Below are positions 46,607 to 54,251 of a stretch of DNA of 64,000 nucleotides, in pieces (the stretch's first letter is position 1; each line of letters opens with the position of its first letter). Made by a program: the position numbers and the translations under genes. A model generated the notes under the pieces. That model saw nothing but the letters and a program-made list of their open reading frames with translations, was not told the origin of the DNA and did not search any database. Origin of the DNA: Candidatus Obscuribacterales bacterium (lineage in GTDB: Bacteria > Cyanobacteriota > Vampirovibrionia > Obscuribacterales > Obscuribacteraceae); the NCBI GenBank assembly GCA_019752635.1, contig JAIELX010000033.1:124001-188000 (forward strand), given 5' to 3'.

Positions 46607-47776
46607 ATGTCAGCCGCTAGGATTCTTATTGTCTATCTGGGTGGCGCACTTGCGACAGTCGCCACGATTGTCGGGGTAGCGGCGGGGCTCAGCTACCTCA
46701 CCCATCAGTCATTCTTTGGAGTCGACGCGTCGAGACTGGCCGCCCAGCTCCTCGGTCTCGTGGTGTCGGCCATAGTCGGCTTACTGCTACTTCTTTTCGC
46801 GGACAAGCAATTATGTAAGCGATGGTTTCTGTTCCTCGCAATGAATGTAGTTGTTGTGGCATCGATCTCGTTCCTGGTGCACATCTTCCACGCTGAAGAT
46901 TACATGACCCGGAGCGGTCTGGACTACTCGCGATTAGCATTATTCTGCATAGTTTGGGGTATGTCGGGATCGATCATTTCGCTTCTGCTTTCCCGATGGC
47001 AAGCAAAATGGTTACTTGGTGTCAAAGTATTGGTGCAGCGCGACCCGCAGCATGAGCTGAGCAACAATGAAGAGTGGTTGCTAGTCACCGTGAAAACGCT
47101 CTCTGAAAAAGCAGGTCTGCCGGCTACGCCTGAAGTGGGTATCTGGACCGATGAGGCTTTCAATGCTTTTGCAACCGGTCCGAGCAAATCCCGTTCTCTT
47201 GTTGCGGTGTCTTCCGCATTGCTAGATAAGATGCCCACCGCTCAGGTAGAGGCTGTTCTCGGTCACGAAATAGCACACATCGCAAACGGCGACATGGTAA
47301 CGATGACGCTTCTGCAGGGAACGATGAACTCATTCGTGATGTTTGGCTCTCGCGTAATCGGTTTCATCGTGCAGAAAGCAGCGGACACTGATAGCGAGTG
47401 GCCCTATTATGTCTCTCAGGCACTGTTCGAATGGATCCTCATGATCCTGGGCGCCATCATGATGTGTTGGTTCTCACGCAAACGCGAATTCGCGGCGGAC
47501 CGAGGAGGAGCAGAGCTAACCGGTAAACAAAAGATGATTGCCGCTCTTGCTACGCTTCAAAGAGAAATGGATCGCATTGAAAAGCAACAGAAGATCAAAC
47601 CGTCTGAGAAGAACAAGGCGGAAGAAGAGAGGAAGAAGGAACAGAAACGCAACCCGGAACCAATTGCTGCATTGATGATTTCTTCCACCGCTTCCAGATT
47701 TCTCGATCTCTTCAATACTCATCCCCCGCTAAAAGTGCGAATCGAAAGACTAGAGCAATTGGCGAATCAGGACTGA
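46607..47776 (+). CDS. htpX: HtpX-like M48 membrane zinc metalloprotease
   Basis: 389 aa inner-membrane protease that degrades misfolded membrane proteins. Four hydrophobic helices in the N-terminal half, then ATPEVGIWTDEAFNAFATGP, the zinc site HEIAH at 220-224 (VLGHEIAHIANGD), two further helices, and the Glu ligand region RKREFAADRGGAELTG. The C-terminus has an unusual charged insert (EKQQKIKPSEKNKAEEERKK) before the conserved FLDLFNTHPPLKVRIERL. Start ATG at 46607 with GAAGGAGG four bases upstream; the frame is open further upstream without a ribosome site. Confidence 0.95.
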   Translation: MSAARILIVYLGGALATVATIVGVAAGLSYLTHQSFFGVDASRLAAQLLGLVVSAIVGLLLLLFADKQLCKRWFLFLAMNVVVVASISFLVHIFHAEDYMTRSGLDYSRLALFCIVWGMSGSIISLLLSRWQAKWLLGVKVLVQRDPQHELSNNEEWLLVTVKTLSEKAGLPATPEVGIWTDEAFNAFATGPSKSRSLVAVSSALLDKMPTAQVEAVLGHEIAHIANGDMVTMTLLQGTMNSFVMFGSRVIGFIVQKAADTDSEWPYYVSQALFEWILMILGAIMMCWFSRKREFAADRGGAELTGKQKMIAALATLQREMDRIEKQQKIKPSEKNKAEEERKKEQKRNPEPIAALMISSTASRFLDLFNTHPPLKVRIERLEQLANQD

Positions 47777-47781
47777 TGCTA

Positions 47782-47806
47782 GAGCGCCCAAATGGCCTTG
47801 GCGCTC
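47782..47806 (+). terminator. Hairpin just after htpX
   Basis: Perfect 7-bp stem GAGCGCC / GGCGCTC with an 11-nt loop, starting 6 nt after the stop. There is no T-run, so it may act in RNA stability or factor-dependent termination. Confidence 0.4.
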
Positions 47807-48396
47807 AACGAATTCAAACCTGCACAAAAGAGCAAAGGAGCAAGAAAGCACGAAGTTAACATGTTAGCGTTTGAAGAAGCGTTTGTTCCACTCTTCAGCG
47901 TATCGGCACATGCTCCATTGACCACTTGAACGAGCCTCCATTATGGCCTTCGGTTGACCTAGCGAAGCGACTCCGTCGCCCTTGTTTACACCAAACCCGC
48001 CACCTTCCAATCCAAGCCCCCAACGACCCACATTCGCGATCTGCTTCACATACGAGGAGAACGGATTCATCTATCCCGACGAGGCAGATTGGCCGAAACT
48101 TAGAACAAGAGCGGAACAAATCAATGACTTTGTACTGCAGTTTTGCACAAGGCAAAAGGAGATCTGAACGGCGATAGTCTCATAGACACTGTCTTAGTTG
48201 TGAAAGGCAACAAGGCAAAGCGCAAGCGAAAGAACAACAACATGGCAGCACTGTGCGCAGTCTGTTGCACTAGGCTTTGTTGCTCGCAATGGGCAACTAG
48301 ACCCGGGAAGAGGATCGGAAGGCACCCAAAGATTAGGATTCCATTCACCATGGAATAAGGCGGGTATGCGTTTCTCACCGTCGCAAAAGGAAAGCT
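47807..48396. other. Gene-poor stretch with decayed coding traces
   Basis: No intact gene. Near 48149-48205 one plus-strand frame reads GDLNGDSLIDTVLVVKGN, the calcium-loop-like phrase common in secreted repeat proteins. Just upstream in another frame is ENGFIYPDEADWPKLRTRAE. These may be remnants of one exported protein. Confidence 0.35.
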
Positions 48397-48963
48397 ATGA
48401 ACCAAAATGGTGCCGATGGATTGGTATCGACTCCCAAGCCCTCAAGGTTGCTTACAGTCCTTCTCCCTCTAGTTCTCGTGGTTGCGGGTTGCATAACGAT
48501 AGGGTCCCGAATTGGCACGGAAAATAAGCCAACGGCTAAAGAGTCCCGGCAAGATATGCGTTTGGATGGTCAGTGGCAAACAGCCTACATGAACCCGGAC
48601 GGCACTCAAGTCAACGGAACCATGTTGCTCAAGCAGAAGGGTGATAGTATCGAAGGCTTGGGAAGTGATACCAATTCAGCATTTCGAGTAACCGGTAATC
48701 TAGAGGGAAACCAGCAGGGTAGAGCACAGATCAAGCTCAGTAAGCAGTGCATTAGCTCGGACAAGCAGCCGCTCGGCAAGCCGATTGTTTATTTTGGTGT
48801 CATAGATGGTATCAACCCCGACGGACCGTACTTCCTTCATATCTCGGGCATATGGAAATTTCAAAAAGCTTCAGGAAACAGCTCCCCTGCGCAAATTGTG
48901 GAAATAACCGGCAAGTGGGAAGCAGCGCTAACCGAGCCCGCCGCGAACCAAAGTCGACTCTAG
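48397..48963 (+). CDS. Putative lipoprotein, unknown function
   Basis: 188 aa. A ~17-residue N-region precedes a hydrophobic core (LLTVLLPLVLVVAGC) with a lipobox-like VAGC. The mature part is a small beta-rich domain (LDGQWQTAYMNPDGTQVNGT, MLLKQKGDSIEGLGSD, GPYFLHISGIWKFQK) recalling lipocalin-like or DUF-type binding domains. A truncated paralogue of its C-terminal region lies at 53240-53416, on the far side of the two-gene block 49248-53212. Confidence 0.65.
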   Translation: MNQNGADGLVSTPKPSRLLTVLLPLVLVVAGCITIGSRIGTENKPTAKESRQDMRLDGQWQTAYMNPDGTQVNGTMLLKQKGDSIEGLGSDTNSAFRVTGNLEGNQQGRAQIKLSKQCISSDKQPLGKPIVYFGVIDGINPDGPYFLHISGIWKFQKASGNSSPAQIVEITGKWEAALTEPAANQSRL

Positions 48964-49192
48964 ATCCTGCTTCGTGAAAGCTTCCCTTGCAAAACCTCGA
49001 GTACCTGCAATTCGAGCGTTGGAAATGAGAAACAATTCCTGTCTAACCGCCGATATTCATGACGGACGCAGGCTTAAAGTGGCCGTGATGCACCACTCCT
49101 TACCGAGCGATGAGATGCAGTATGACGCGACTGTAGAATCCTCACGCATCACTCACAGAGTCCAGATATTCTTATAGGATTGGTCGAACTAC

Positions 49193-49220
49193 TTGAATTC
49201 AACTTTAATTCGGGTATAAG
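49193..49220 (+). promoter_or_regulatory. Promoter of the 870-aa leader-bearing protein
   Basis: TTGAAT (-35) and TATAAG (-10) with a 16-nt spacer, 28 nt before the start codon. The ribosome site GGAGAAGG at 49237-49244 is strong. Confidence 0.5.
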
Positions 49221-49247
49221 AATTCTAAAGCGATTTGGAGAAGGTCA

Positions 49248-51860
49248 ATGAAACGGAAGCCGCATGACGATGCTGTCAGAATTCATTATGAGGATCTAGA
49301 AGATCTGGAAGAGACCTCACCTGAGCAGATGCGCCGTGTCGTAGGTGGTGTGACTTCAACTACCGCCAAACAGCATCTCACTCAACAGAATGTTACGGGG
49401 CGAACAGCATCGTTTCTGAACAATATCGCCGCCGTCGATGGCAGCGCCGCTGCTGCCGAGGCTGGCTCTATTTTGAACCGGTTGGAGAACGACAACGCCA
49501 GCTCCGCTTCCTTTGAGAGCACTGCCGTTACAAATCACGAACTGCGTCATGATCTTGAAACTGACATCAGTGCGATGGCAGCTTTTCCCAATGGTTTCAA
49601 TGCTGCTTCTGCCGCTGGAGTGATTAGTGATATCGAAGAAAAAACAGGAATATCGAACGCCCTAACGGAAAAACATGCAGAAACCCAAGTTGAGAACGAC
49701 GTAGCGAAATATGGAGCATTCGATACAACCACAGGCTTCGGCTCCGACGTCTCCAATTTGCACAGTCTTATCGCCGGGACAACCGGGGCTGCGCAAGACA
49801 GCGAAAGTCAATTGATCAGTCAGGTCGAAGGACAGATGGGGCTGACAGCCGCCAAACAATTAGAGGCAAACGTTGTCAATCAAGTTGCTTCCGATGCAGC
49901 GAATCTACACGTAAGCGCCGGAGCCCCAACAGCTTCGATCTTGTCCGAATATGCAAATGCGATAGAGTTTGCCAATCCGAACATTACAGCTTCTCACCTG
50001 CAGAAAGACTTAGTCCGAGCCGTAGAAATGCAGGATGGCGTAGGCGAAGCACAAATCGTTTCTAACCTTGAACAGTCCGGTGCCAGTCAAGCACAGGCAG
50101 AAAGTGCAGCGTCGACGATCCAAGGTGCAGAGACGCAGATCCTGCAAGACGCTGCAAAATATGGATCATTGGAAAGCACGGGTCTGCAGGGTGAACAGCA
50201 GCTGGCTCAAGCACTTTTCACTGCAGGGGGGCTTACGGCCCAGCTTGAGAATGACTATACAGAAGGGCGCTATTCCAACATGGGTCAGAACGCGTTCGGG
50301 TTCGTGGCCGCCAACGGCGAAGGTGCAACAGAACGACAATTGGTTCGAGAATTCGAAGGGCAGCAGGGCTTGCACCAGGCCAAAGAGATTGCGAACGACG
50401 TTATAACGCAAGTCAAACAGGATGGGACCGCTGCCGGAGTCGCTGGCAATTTTGACTACCCGACAGCAGCTACCTTAGCTAAGTATGCCAGTGAGATAGA
50501 CATGGCAATGCAGCCAAACTTGACCAAGGCACAGTTTGAGGAAGAGTTGGTACAAGTAATCGAAAATCATGATGGCATAACCCAACAGCAAGTAGTCAAC
50601 CAGGTGGTGCAAAACGTTGCAGCTCAGGCTGGCGAGAGTGGCGAGACCTCAGCTACGCAATTGGTGCAAAACGTTATCAATCAGGTCAAAGGGGATGGAG
50701 CTGCAGTCGGTGTAAATACAAGCACAACCGTGGCCAGCCTGTCTGGATATGTCTCCGCGCTGGTTAGTGCGAATCCGAACATCACCGCATCACAGCTTCA
50801 GAGTGAATTGGTGAGAGCCGTGGAAAATGGTGATGGCATAACCGAAGCACAAATGATTCAAGCTATACATAATGATTATAAGACCGCAGATACTAACTCC
50901 AGCGACCCGCAGTACTCTCACAAAACATGGAACTACCTTGTCGGGTCGGGCATTATTGAAGCACAGATAGAGAATGCAATAAGCCAGGAGGGCGGTCTCC
51001 AGGTTTTGAATTCGCGGACAGCGGAAGAAAAATTCATCGAGCAATCAATTGAGAATCAAGACGGAATAACCGCGGCCATCAATGCAAACGCCTCAGCGCC
51101 TAAAGTAGAGACGGATGGCAGCTCCACCGGAAACGACTACAACAATGCAAAAAACGACTACAACACCGCCGACACTTATGTGAACGATCATCCAGCTCTA
51201 AAGTACAGTATTGATGTTGCCTTAGTTGGTGGCGCGCTTGCCGCGGCTATAGGAACAGATGGTGCGGCAGCGCCGGCACTGGAGGACGCGCTTGCGGATG
51301 TCGGCGCCGGCGAAGAAGGGGCCACTGCTGCGGAAGAGGGAGAAAACATCGCGAGCGATGTAGCCGAGGAAATCGGCGTTGAGGGGGACGCTGAGGCCGG
51401 CGTGAGTCGAGTGCGAGCGGGAAGTGAGTTTATGACTCAGTTCATGGAGCAAGCGGGCTTAAGAGCTTCGAATTTTATCAATGATGGTGCCTATCCCCTC
51501 ACCCGTGATTTCGCACCTAATTACGCAAGGGACTTACTCAGCGGCAGACCGATGATAGAGTTTTCGCAAGAAGCTCAGAATGCATTTGATGAAGCGGAAG
51601 CTGTGAGGTTACAGAACAGGATGCTTGACGACCAGCTGCAGATGGACGCACTGGAGAATCTTGCTAAAGAAGGTGCCACCAACACTTTAGCAGAGGCAGA
51701 GTCCGTACAGTCTACACTGGCAACAACATCTGAATCTGCTGCAAGCACTATTACCGTCGATGCAGGAAAGGTAGAAGGAGCCTTGGCGAATACAGGAGAG
51801 TCCATTGCTTCATCTGCGGAGAACACCGGCGAGGATATTTTAAACGGACTAGGTCTTTGA
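49248..51860 (+). CDS. Large repeat protein with double-glycine-type leader
   Basis: 870 aa, no family recognised. The N-terminus is charged and ends LEETSPEQMRRVVGG (Gly33-Gly34), matching leader peptides cut after GG by C39 peptidases of ABC exporters, so secretion by a peptidase-containing ABC transporter is inferred; none is in the window. Three degenerate ~80-90-residue helical repeats occupy ~192-271, 368-456 and 465-543, each with NVxxQVxxD, a (Y)AxxI/L block, then an ITASQLQSELVRAVENxDGI-like segment. There is a glycine/alanine-rich hydrophobic patch at ~648-690 and a helical C-terminus. Ala/Gln/Asn/Ser-rich, few aromatics, no Cys. It is followed by the metallopeptidase-like gene. Confidence 0.72.
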   Translation: MKRKPHDDAVRIHYEDLEDLEETSPEQMRRVVGGVTSTTAKQHLTQQNVTGRTASFLNNIAAVDGSAAAAEAGSILNRLENDNASSASFESTAVTNHELRHDLETDISAMAAFPNGFNAASAAGVISDIEEKTGISNALTEKHAETQVENDVAKYGAFDTTTGFGSDVSNLHSLIAGTTGAAQDSESQLISQVEGQMGLTAAKQLEANVVNQVASDAANLHVSAGAPTASILSEYANAIEFANPNITASHLQKDLVRAVEMQDGVGEAQIVSNLEQSGASQAQAESAASTIQGAETQILQDAAKYGSLESTGLQGEQQLAQALFTAGGLTAQLENDYTEGRYSNMGQNAFGFVAANGEGATERQLVREFEGQQGLHQAKEIANDVITQVKQDGTAAGVAGNFDYPTAATLAKYASEIDMAMQPNLTKAQFEEELVQVIENHDGITQQQVVNQVVQNVAAQAGESGETSATQLVQNVINQVKGDGAAVGVNTSTTVASLSGYVSALVSANPNITASQLQSELVRAVENGDGITEAQMIQAIHNDYKTADTNSSDPQYSHKTWNYLVGSGIIEAQIENAISQEGGLQVLNSRTAEEKFIEQSIENQDGITAAINANASAPKVETDGSSTGNDYNNAKNDYNTADTYVNDHPALKYSIDVALVGGALAAAIGTDGAAAPALEDALADVGAGEEGATAAEEGENIASDVAEEIGVEGDAEAGVSRVRAGSEFMTQFMEQAGLRASNFINDGAYPLTRDFAPNYARDLLSGRPMIEFSQEAQNAFDEAEAVRLQNRMLDDQLQMDALENLAKEGATNTLAEAESVQSTLATTSESAASTITVDAGKVEGALANTGESIASSAENTGEDILNGLGL

Positions 51861-52036
51861 GGAGAGTTGGTCGACACTCGTGAACGCCAACGCAGACTAC
51901 TTGGAGTAACCTCCCCGAGCATCAATATCGCATTGCTCAAAGACACCGTAGATCCACGCATGCGTCGTCAAACTTGAATGTACTGGAAAATCGGGTGCCC
52001 GGACTGCTGCCCCCTGCACCGCTAAGGGCTATCCTC

Positions 52037-53212
52037 ATGGAAATTCGCCATCTTCAGTCGGTAGGTAATGACGATCAGGCAAAACGGCTTGGTTTGGAAG
52101 CATTGCGTGCTGACGCCTTACGTCCGATGCCAGTAAGAGTCGATAGTAGAGAGAGTGCCCCCCTGCCGGCCCCACCTCCTTCGGATCTGTTTGAAGGCGA
52201 AAGGGCATTCCCTCTGGGCAACAAGGATCTCATCTACGCTAGAGAAACGTGGATTTCCAAACCCATGACCTATTGCAGTAGTGCCCTGTGGGCCAGCTCT
52301 TCCCTGATTTCACCTGCTGCCCGGCGATATGGAGGAGGCGGCGCGGCTGCAGTCCTCGGGCTGACGTCTGCATTTTCAGACGCGCGCGACCTGCTTAGCA
52401 GTGAACGCCCCATTGAAGGATTCAAGTACTTTGGCGCTCTAACAGCTGACATTGGTATCACTACCGGTGGTATCAAAATGTTAACAGCTACGGGACGTCG
52501 CTGGGTAGCACCAGCTGTAGTGTTGGGCGGACTAGTCGCCAGAGCTGGCTGCGATGCAATTCCGAACAACATACTCAAGCAATACGATGAAAACCGTGAT
52601 ATCAAGACTGTAGTCGAATCGAGAGAAGTCGCAAACGATTTCTCTGAACGCATCGAGAAAGTCTACATGCGCGACATTCCGGAACATGTGCGGCGACGAA
52701 TGGAACGTGAAGGATACACCGTACGGGTGACTCCGTATCTAACCCATCCGCAAGGATACCCGGAACTGATCGGTCGACAACCGCGCGGCTATACAAAAGG
52801 TAGTACATGGAATGAGGCTGAGGGCACCGTGCGTAGTGAGCGCAAGCAGGTGCTGATATCGCAGAACCGGGTAATTGACAACACGTTGGTCCCAAGTGAT
52901 CGTGTTGATGGTGTTTTCAGGCATGAGTATGGTCATGCAGTAAACAATGTGTTTGGTCAGCGAGGCGAGCTCTACTCAGATGGTGCTGAGTTTCAAGTTG
53001 CGTACGAGAGAGATGTTGTGCGTCTAACCGCAGCCCAGAAGTCGGAATTTCAATATCTGCTTCAACCAGGCTCCGCCGGTAGAGATGAATGCTTTGCCGA
53101 TGTGTTTGCCGCCCTGACCGGTGGTCCGTGCAATGGACCACCGCGCCGCGTTCTGGATCCGTTTCCAGAGGTAGCTTCATTGATCAACCGCAAGATACTG
53201 AAACGAAACTAG
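52037..53212 (+). CDS. Anthrax-lethal-factor-like (ATLF) metallopeptidase domain protein
   Basis: 391 aa. Residues ~75-185 are rich in small and hydrophobic residues (GGGGAAAVLGLTSAFSDARD, GALTADIGITTGG) and may contact membrane. The C-terminal domain has RHEYGHAVNNVFG with zinc motif HEYGH at 296-300, and, 51 residues on, GRDECFADVFAALTGG with Glu351 as third ligand. HExGHAV...ExFA(E/D)xF is the pattern of the anthrax lethal factor catalytic domain and pro-pro endopeptidases. Start ATG at 52037 has TAAGGG upstream; TTG at 51974 has none. Likely co-expressed with the leader-bearing protein. Toxin or self-processing roles are inference. Confidence 0.75.
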   Translation: MEIRHLQSVGNDDQAKRLGLEALRADALRPMPVRVDSRESAPLPAPPPSDLFEGERAFPLGNKDLIYARETWISKPMTYCSSALWASSSLISPAARRYGGGGAAAVLGLTSAFSDARDLLSSERPIEGFKYFGALTADIGITTGGIKMLTATGRRWVAPAVVLGGLVARAGCDAIPNNILKQYDENRDIKTVVESREVANDFSERIEKVYMRDIPEHVRRRMEREGYTVRVTPYLTHPQGYPELIGRQPRGYTKGSTWNEAEGTVRSERKQVLISQNRVIDNTLVPSDRVDGVFRHEYGHAVNNVFGQRGELYSDGAEFQVAYERDVVRLTAAQKSEFQYLLQPGSAGRDECFADVFAALTGGPCNGPPRRVLDPFPEVASLINRKILKRN

Positions 53213-53239
53213 TTTCTCTCCGTCTCAATAGGAAAAAAC

Positions 53240-53416
53240 ATGAACCCGGATCATGCTGATGAACCCATCGTCCATTTTGCTGTCTTAGACGGCGTAAACC
53301 CCAAGGCTCCGTACTTCCGCCATATTTCGGGGCTATGGAAATTTGAAAAGCAGCACAACAGCAAGTTCGAGAACACAAGGAATAGAATTGGAGAAGCAAG
53401 TACAGTTAAGTCATAA
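53240..53416 (+). CDS. 58-aa truncated paralogue of the 48397 lipoprotein
   Basis: ATG at 53240 preceded by AGGAAAAAA. It encodes PIVHFAVLDGVNPKAPYFRH then ISGLWKFEK, matching PIVYFGVIDGINPDGPYFLH / ISGIWKFQK of the protein at 48397-48963 but lacking its signal and first half. It may be a short cytoplasmic protein or, more likely, a leftover of a duplicated copy. Confidence 0.55.
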   Translation: MNPDHADEPIVHFAVLDGVNPKAPYFRHISGLWKFEKQHNSKFENTRNRIGEASTVKS

Positions 53417-53431
53417 ATTTCTCGAGCACCA

Positions 53432-54118
53432 ATGAATTCCCATATCGAAACACCTTCCTGGTGGCAGCTAACAACAAGAATTTTGTTTTCACCACGAGCT
53501 TTCTTTGCTGAGTCAACAGGGAAACTTGGCTATTGCGTAAGTATGGTCTACCTGGCAAAAACAGCCTTAATAGCATCGTTGATCAATACCCTGCTCCTCA
53601 CAACAATTTTCTATGCGGTAGTGGCGTCATTTGCTTCCATTCTGACAGCCTTTACGGCTATACTCGGAACGCTATTGACTCCGCTGATTGCGGTGGCGGC
53701 AAACATTCCTCCGGACAAAGTTCCCGGTGCGATAGAGTCGTTCGCCAGGAATGGCGAGTTCCATACAATTATGATATCCGTGAAATTTGGAGCCATTCTT
53801 CTCGTTGGGTATTTTGGCACCATTGTTATTAGCACTTGCCTTCAGGCCGGGATCGCGCACCTCATTGCACGTCTGCTTGGTAGCACAGGCAGCTTTCGCG
53901 CCACGGCGGCCGCTTATTCATTTGGCAGCGCCGCATGGATGCTTAGTGTTATTCCGCTCCTAAATGTGATTGCACCAGTATATGGTGCTGCGCTAAACTT
54001 TTACGGTATGCGGAATGTCCACCAGCTCTCCAGTGCGCAGACTACGTTGACGGTGGGGTTAGCAGTCGCAGTTCCACTTGTGACCTTCATGCTTTGTAGC
54101 AACTGGTGCAAACTTTGA
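53432..54118 (+). CDS. Yip1-domain-like membrane protein
   Basis: 228 aa with five hydrophobic segments (~40-62, 66-92, 120-145, 160-185, 203-222). The N-terminal soluble piece SWWQLTTRILFSPRAFFAES matches the F-xP-xxFF start of bacterial YIP1-family proteins, as does the late SFGSAAWMLSVIPLLNVIAPVYG. These have no defined function in bacteria. It follows the ATLF-like gene and truncated paralogue on the same strand. Confidence 0.7.
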   Translation: MNSHIETPSWWQLTTRILFSPRAFFAESTGKLGYCVSMVYLAKTALIASLINTLLLTTIFYAVVASFASILTAFTAILGTLLTPLIAVAANIPPDKVPGAIESFARNGEFHTIMISVKFGAILLVGYFGTIVISTCLQAGIAHLIARLLGSTGSFRATAAAYSFGSAAWMLSVIPLLNVIAPVYGAALNFYGMRNVHQLSSAQTTLTVGLAVAVPLVTFMLCSNWCKL

Positions 54119-54202
54119 GAATCGCTACAGCGATCCAATCATGCTCAAATCAGTGCTGTAGTCTGGAATCTCTCGATTCGCTCGACTAGTTTCCTATGTT
54201 GC

Positions 54203-54242
54203 TATAGAACTGTTCGCGAGTTAATTGATCGAATCCAAATCG
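54203..54242 (+). repeat. Diverged copy of part of the 44703 gene
   Basis: Reads YRTVRELIDRIQIA, paralogous to NYRTVRELIDRTKTA near the end of the 44703-45437 protein. The nucleotide differences are mostly at third positions, so this is an older duplicate than the one at 56693. Confidence 0.6.
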
Positions 54243-54251
54243 CTTTGCCCG

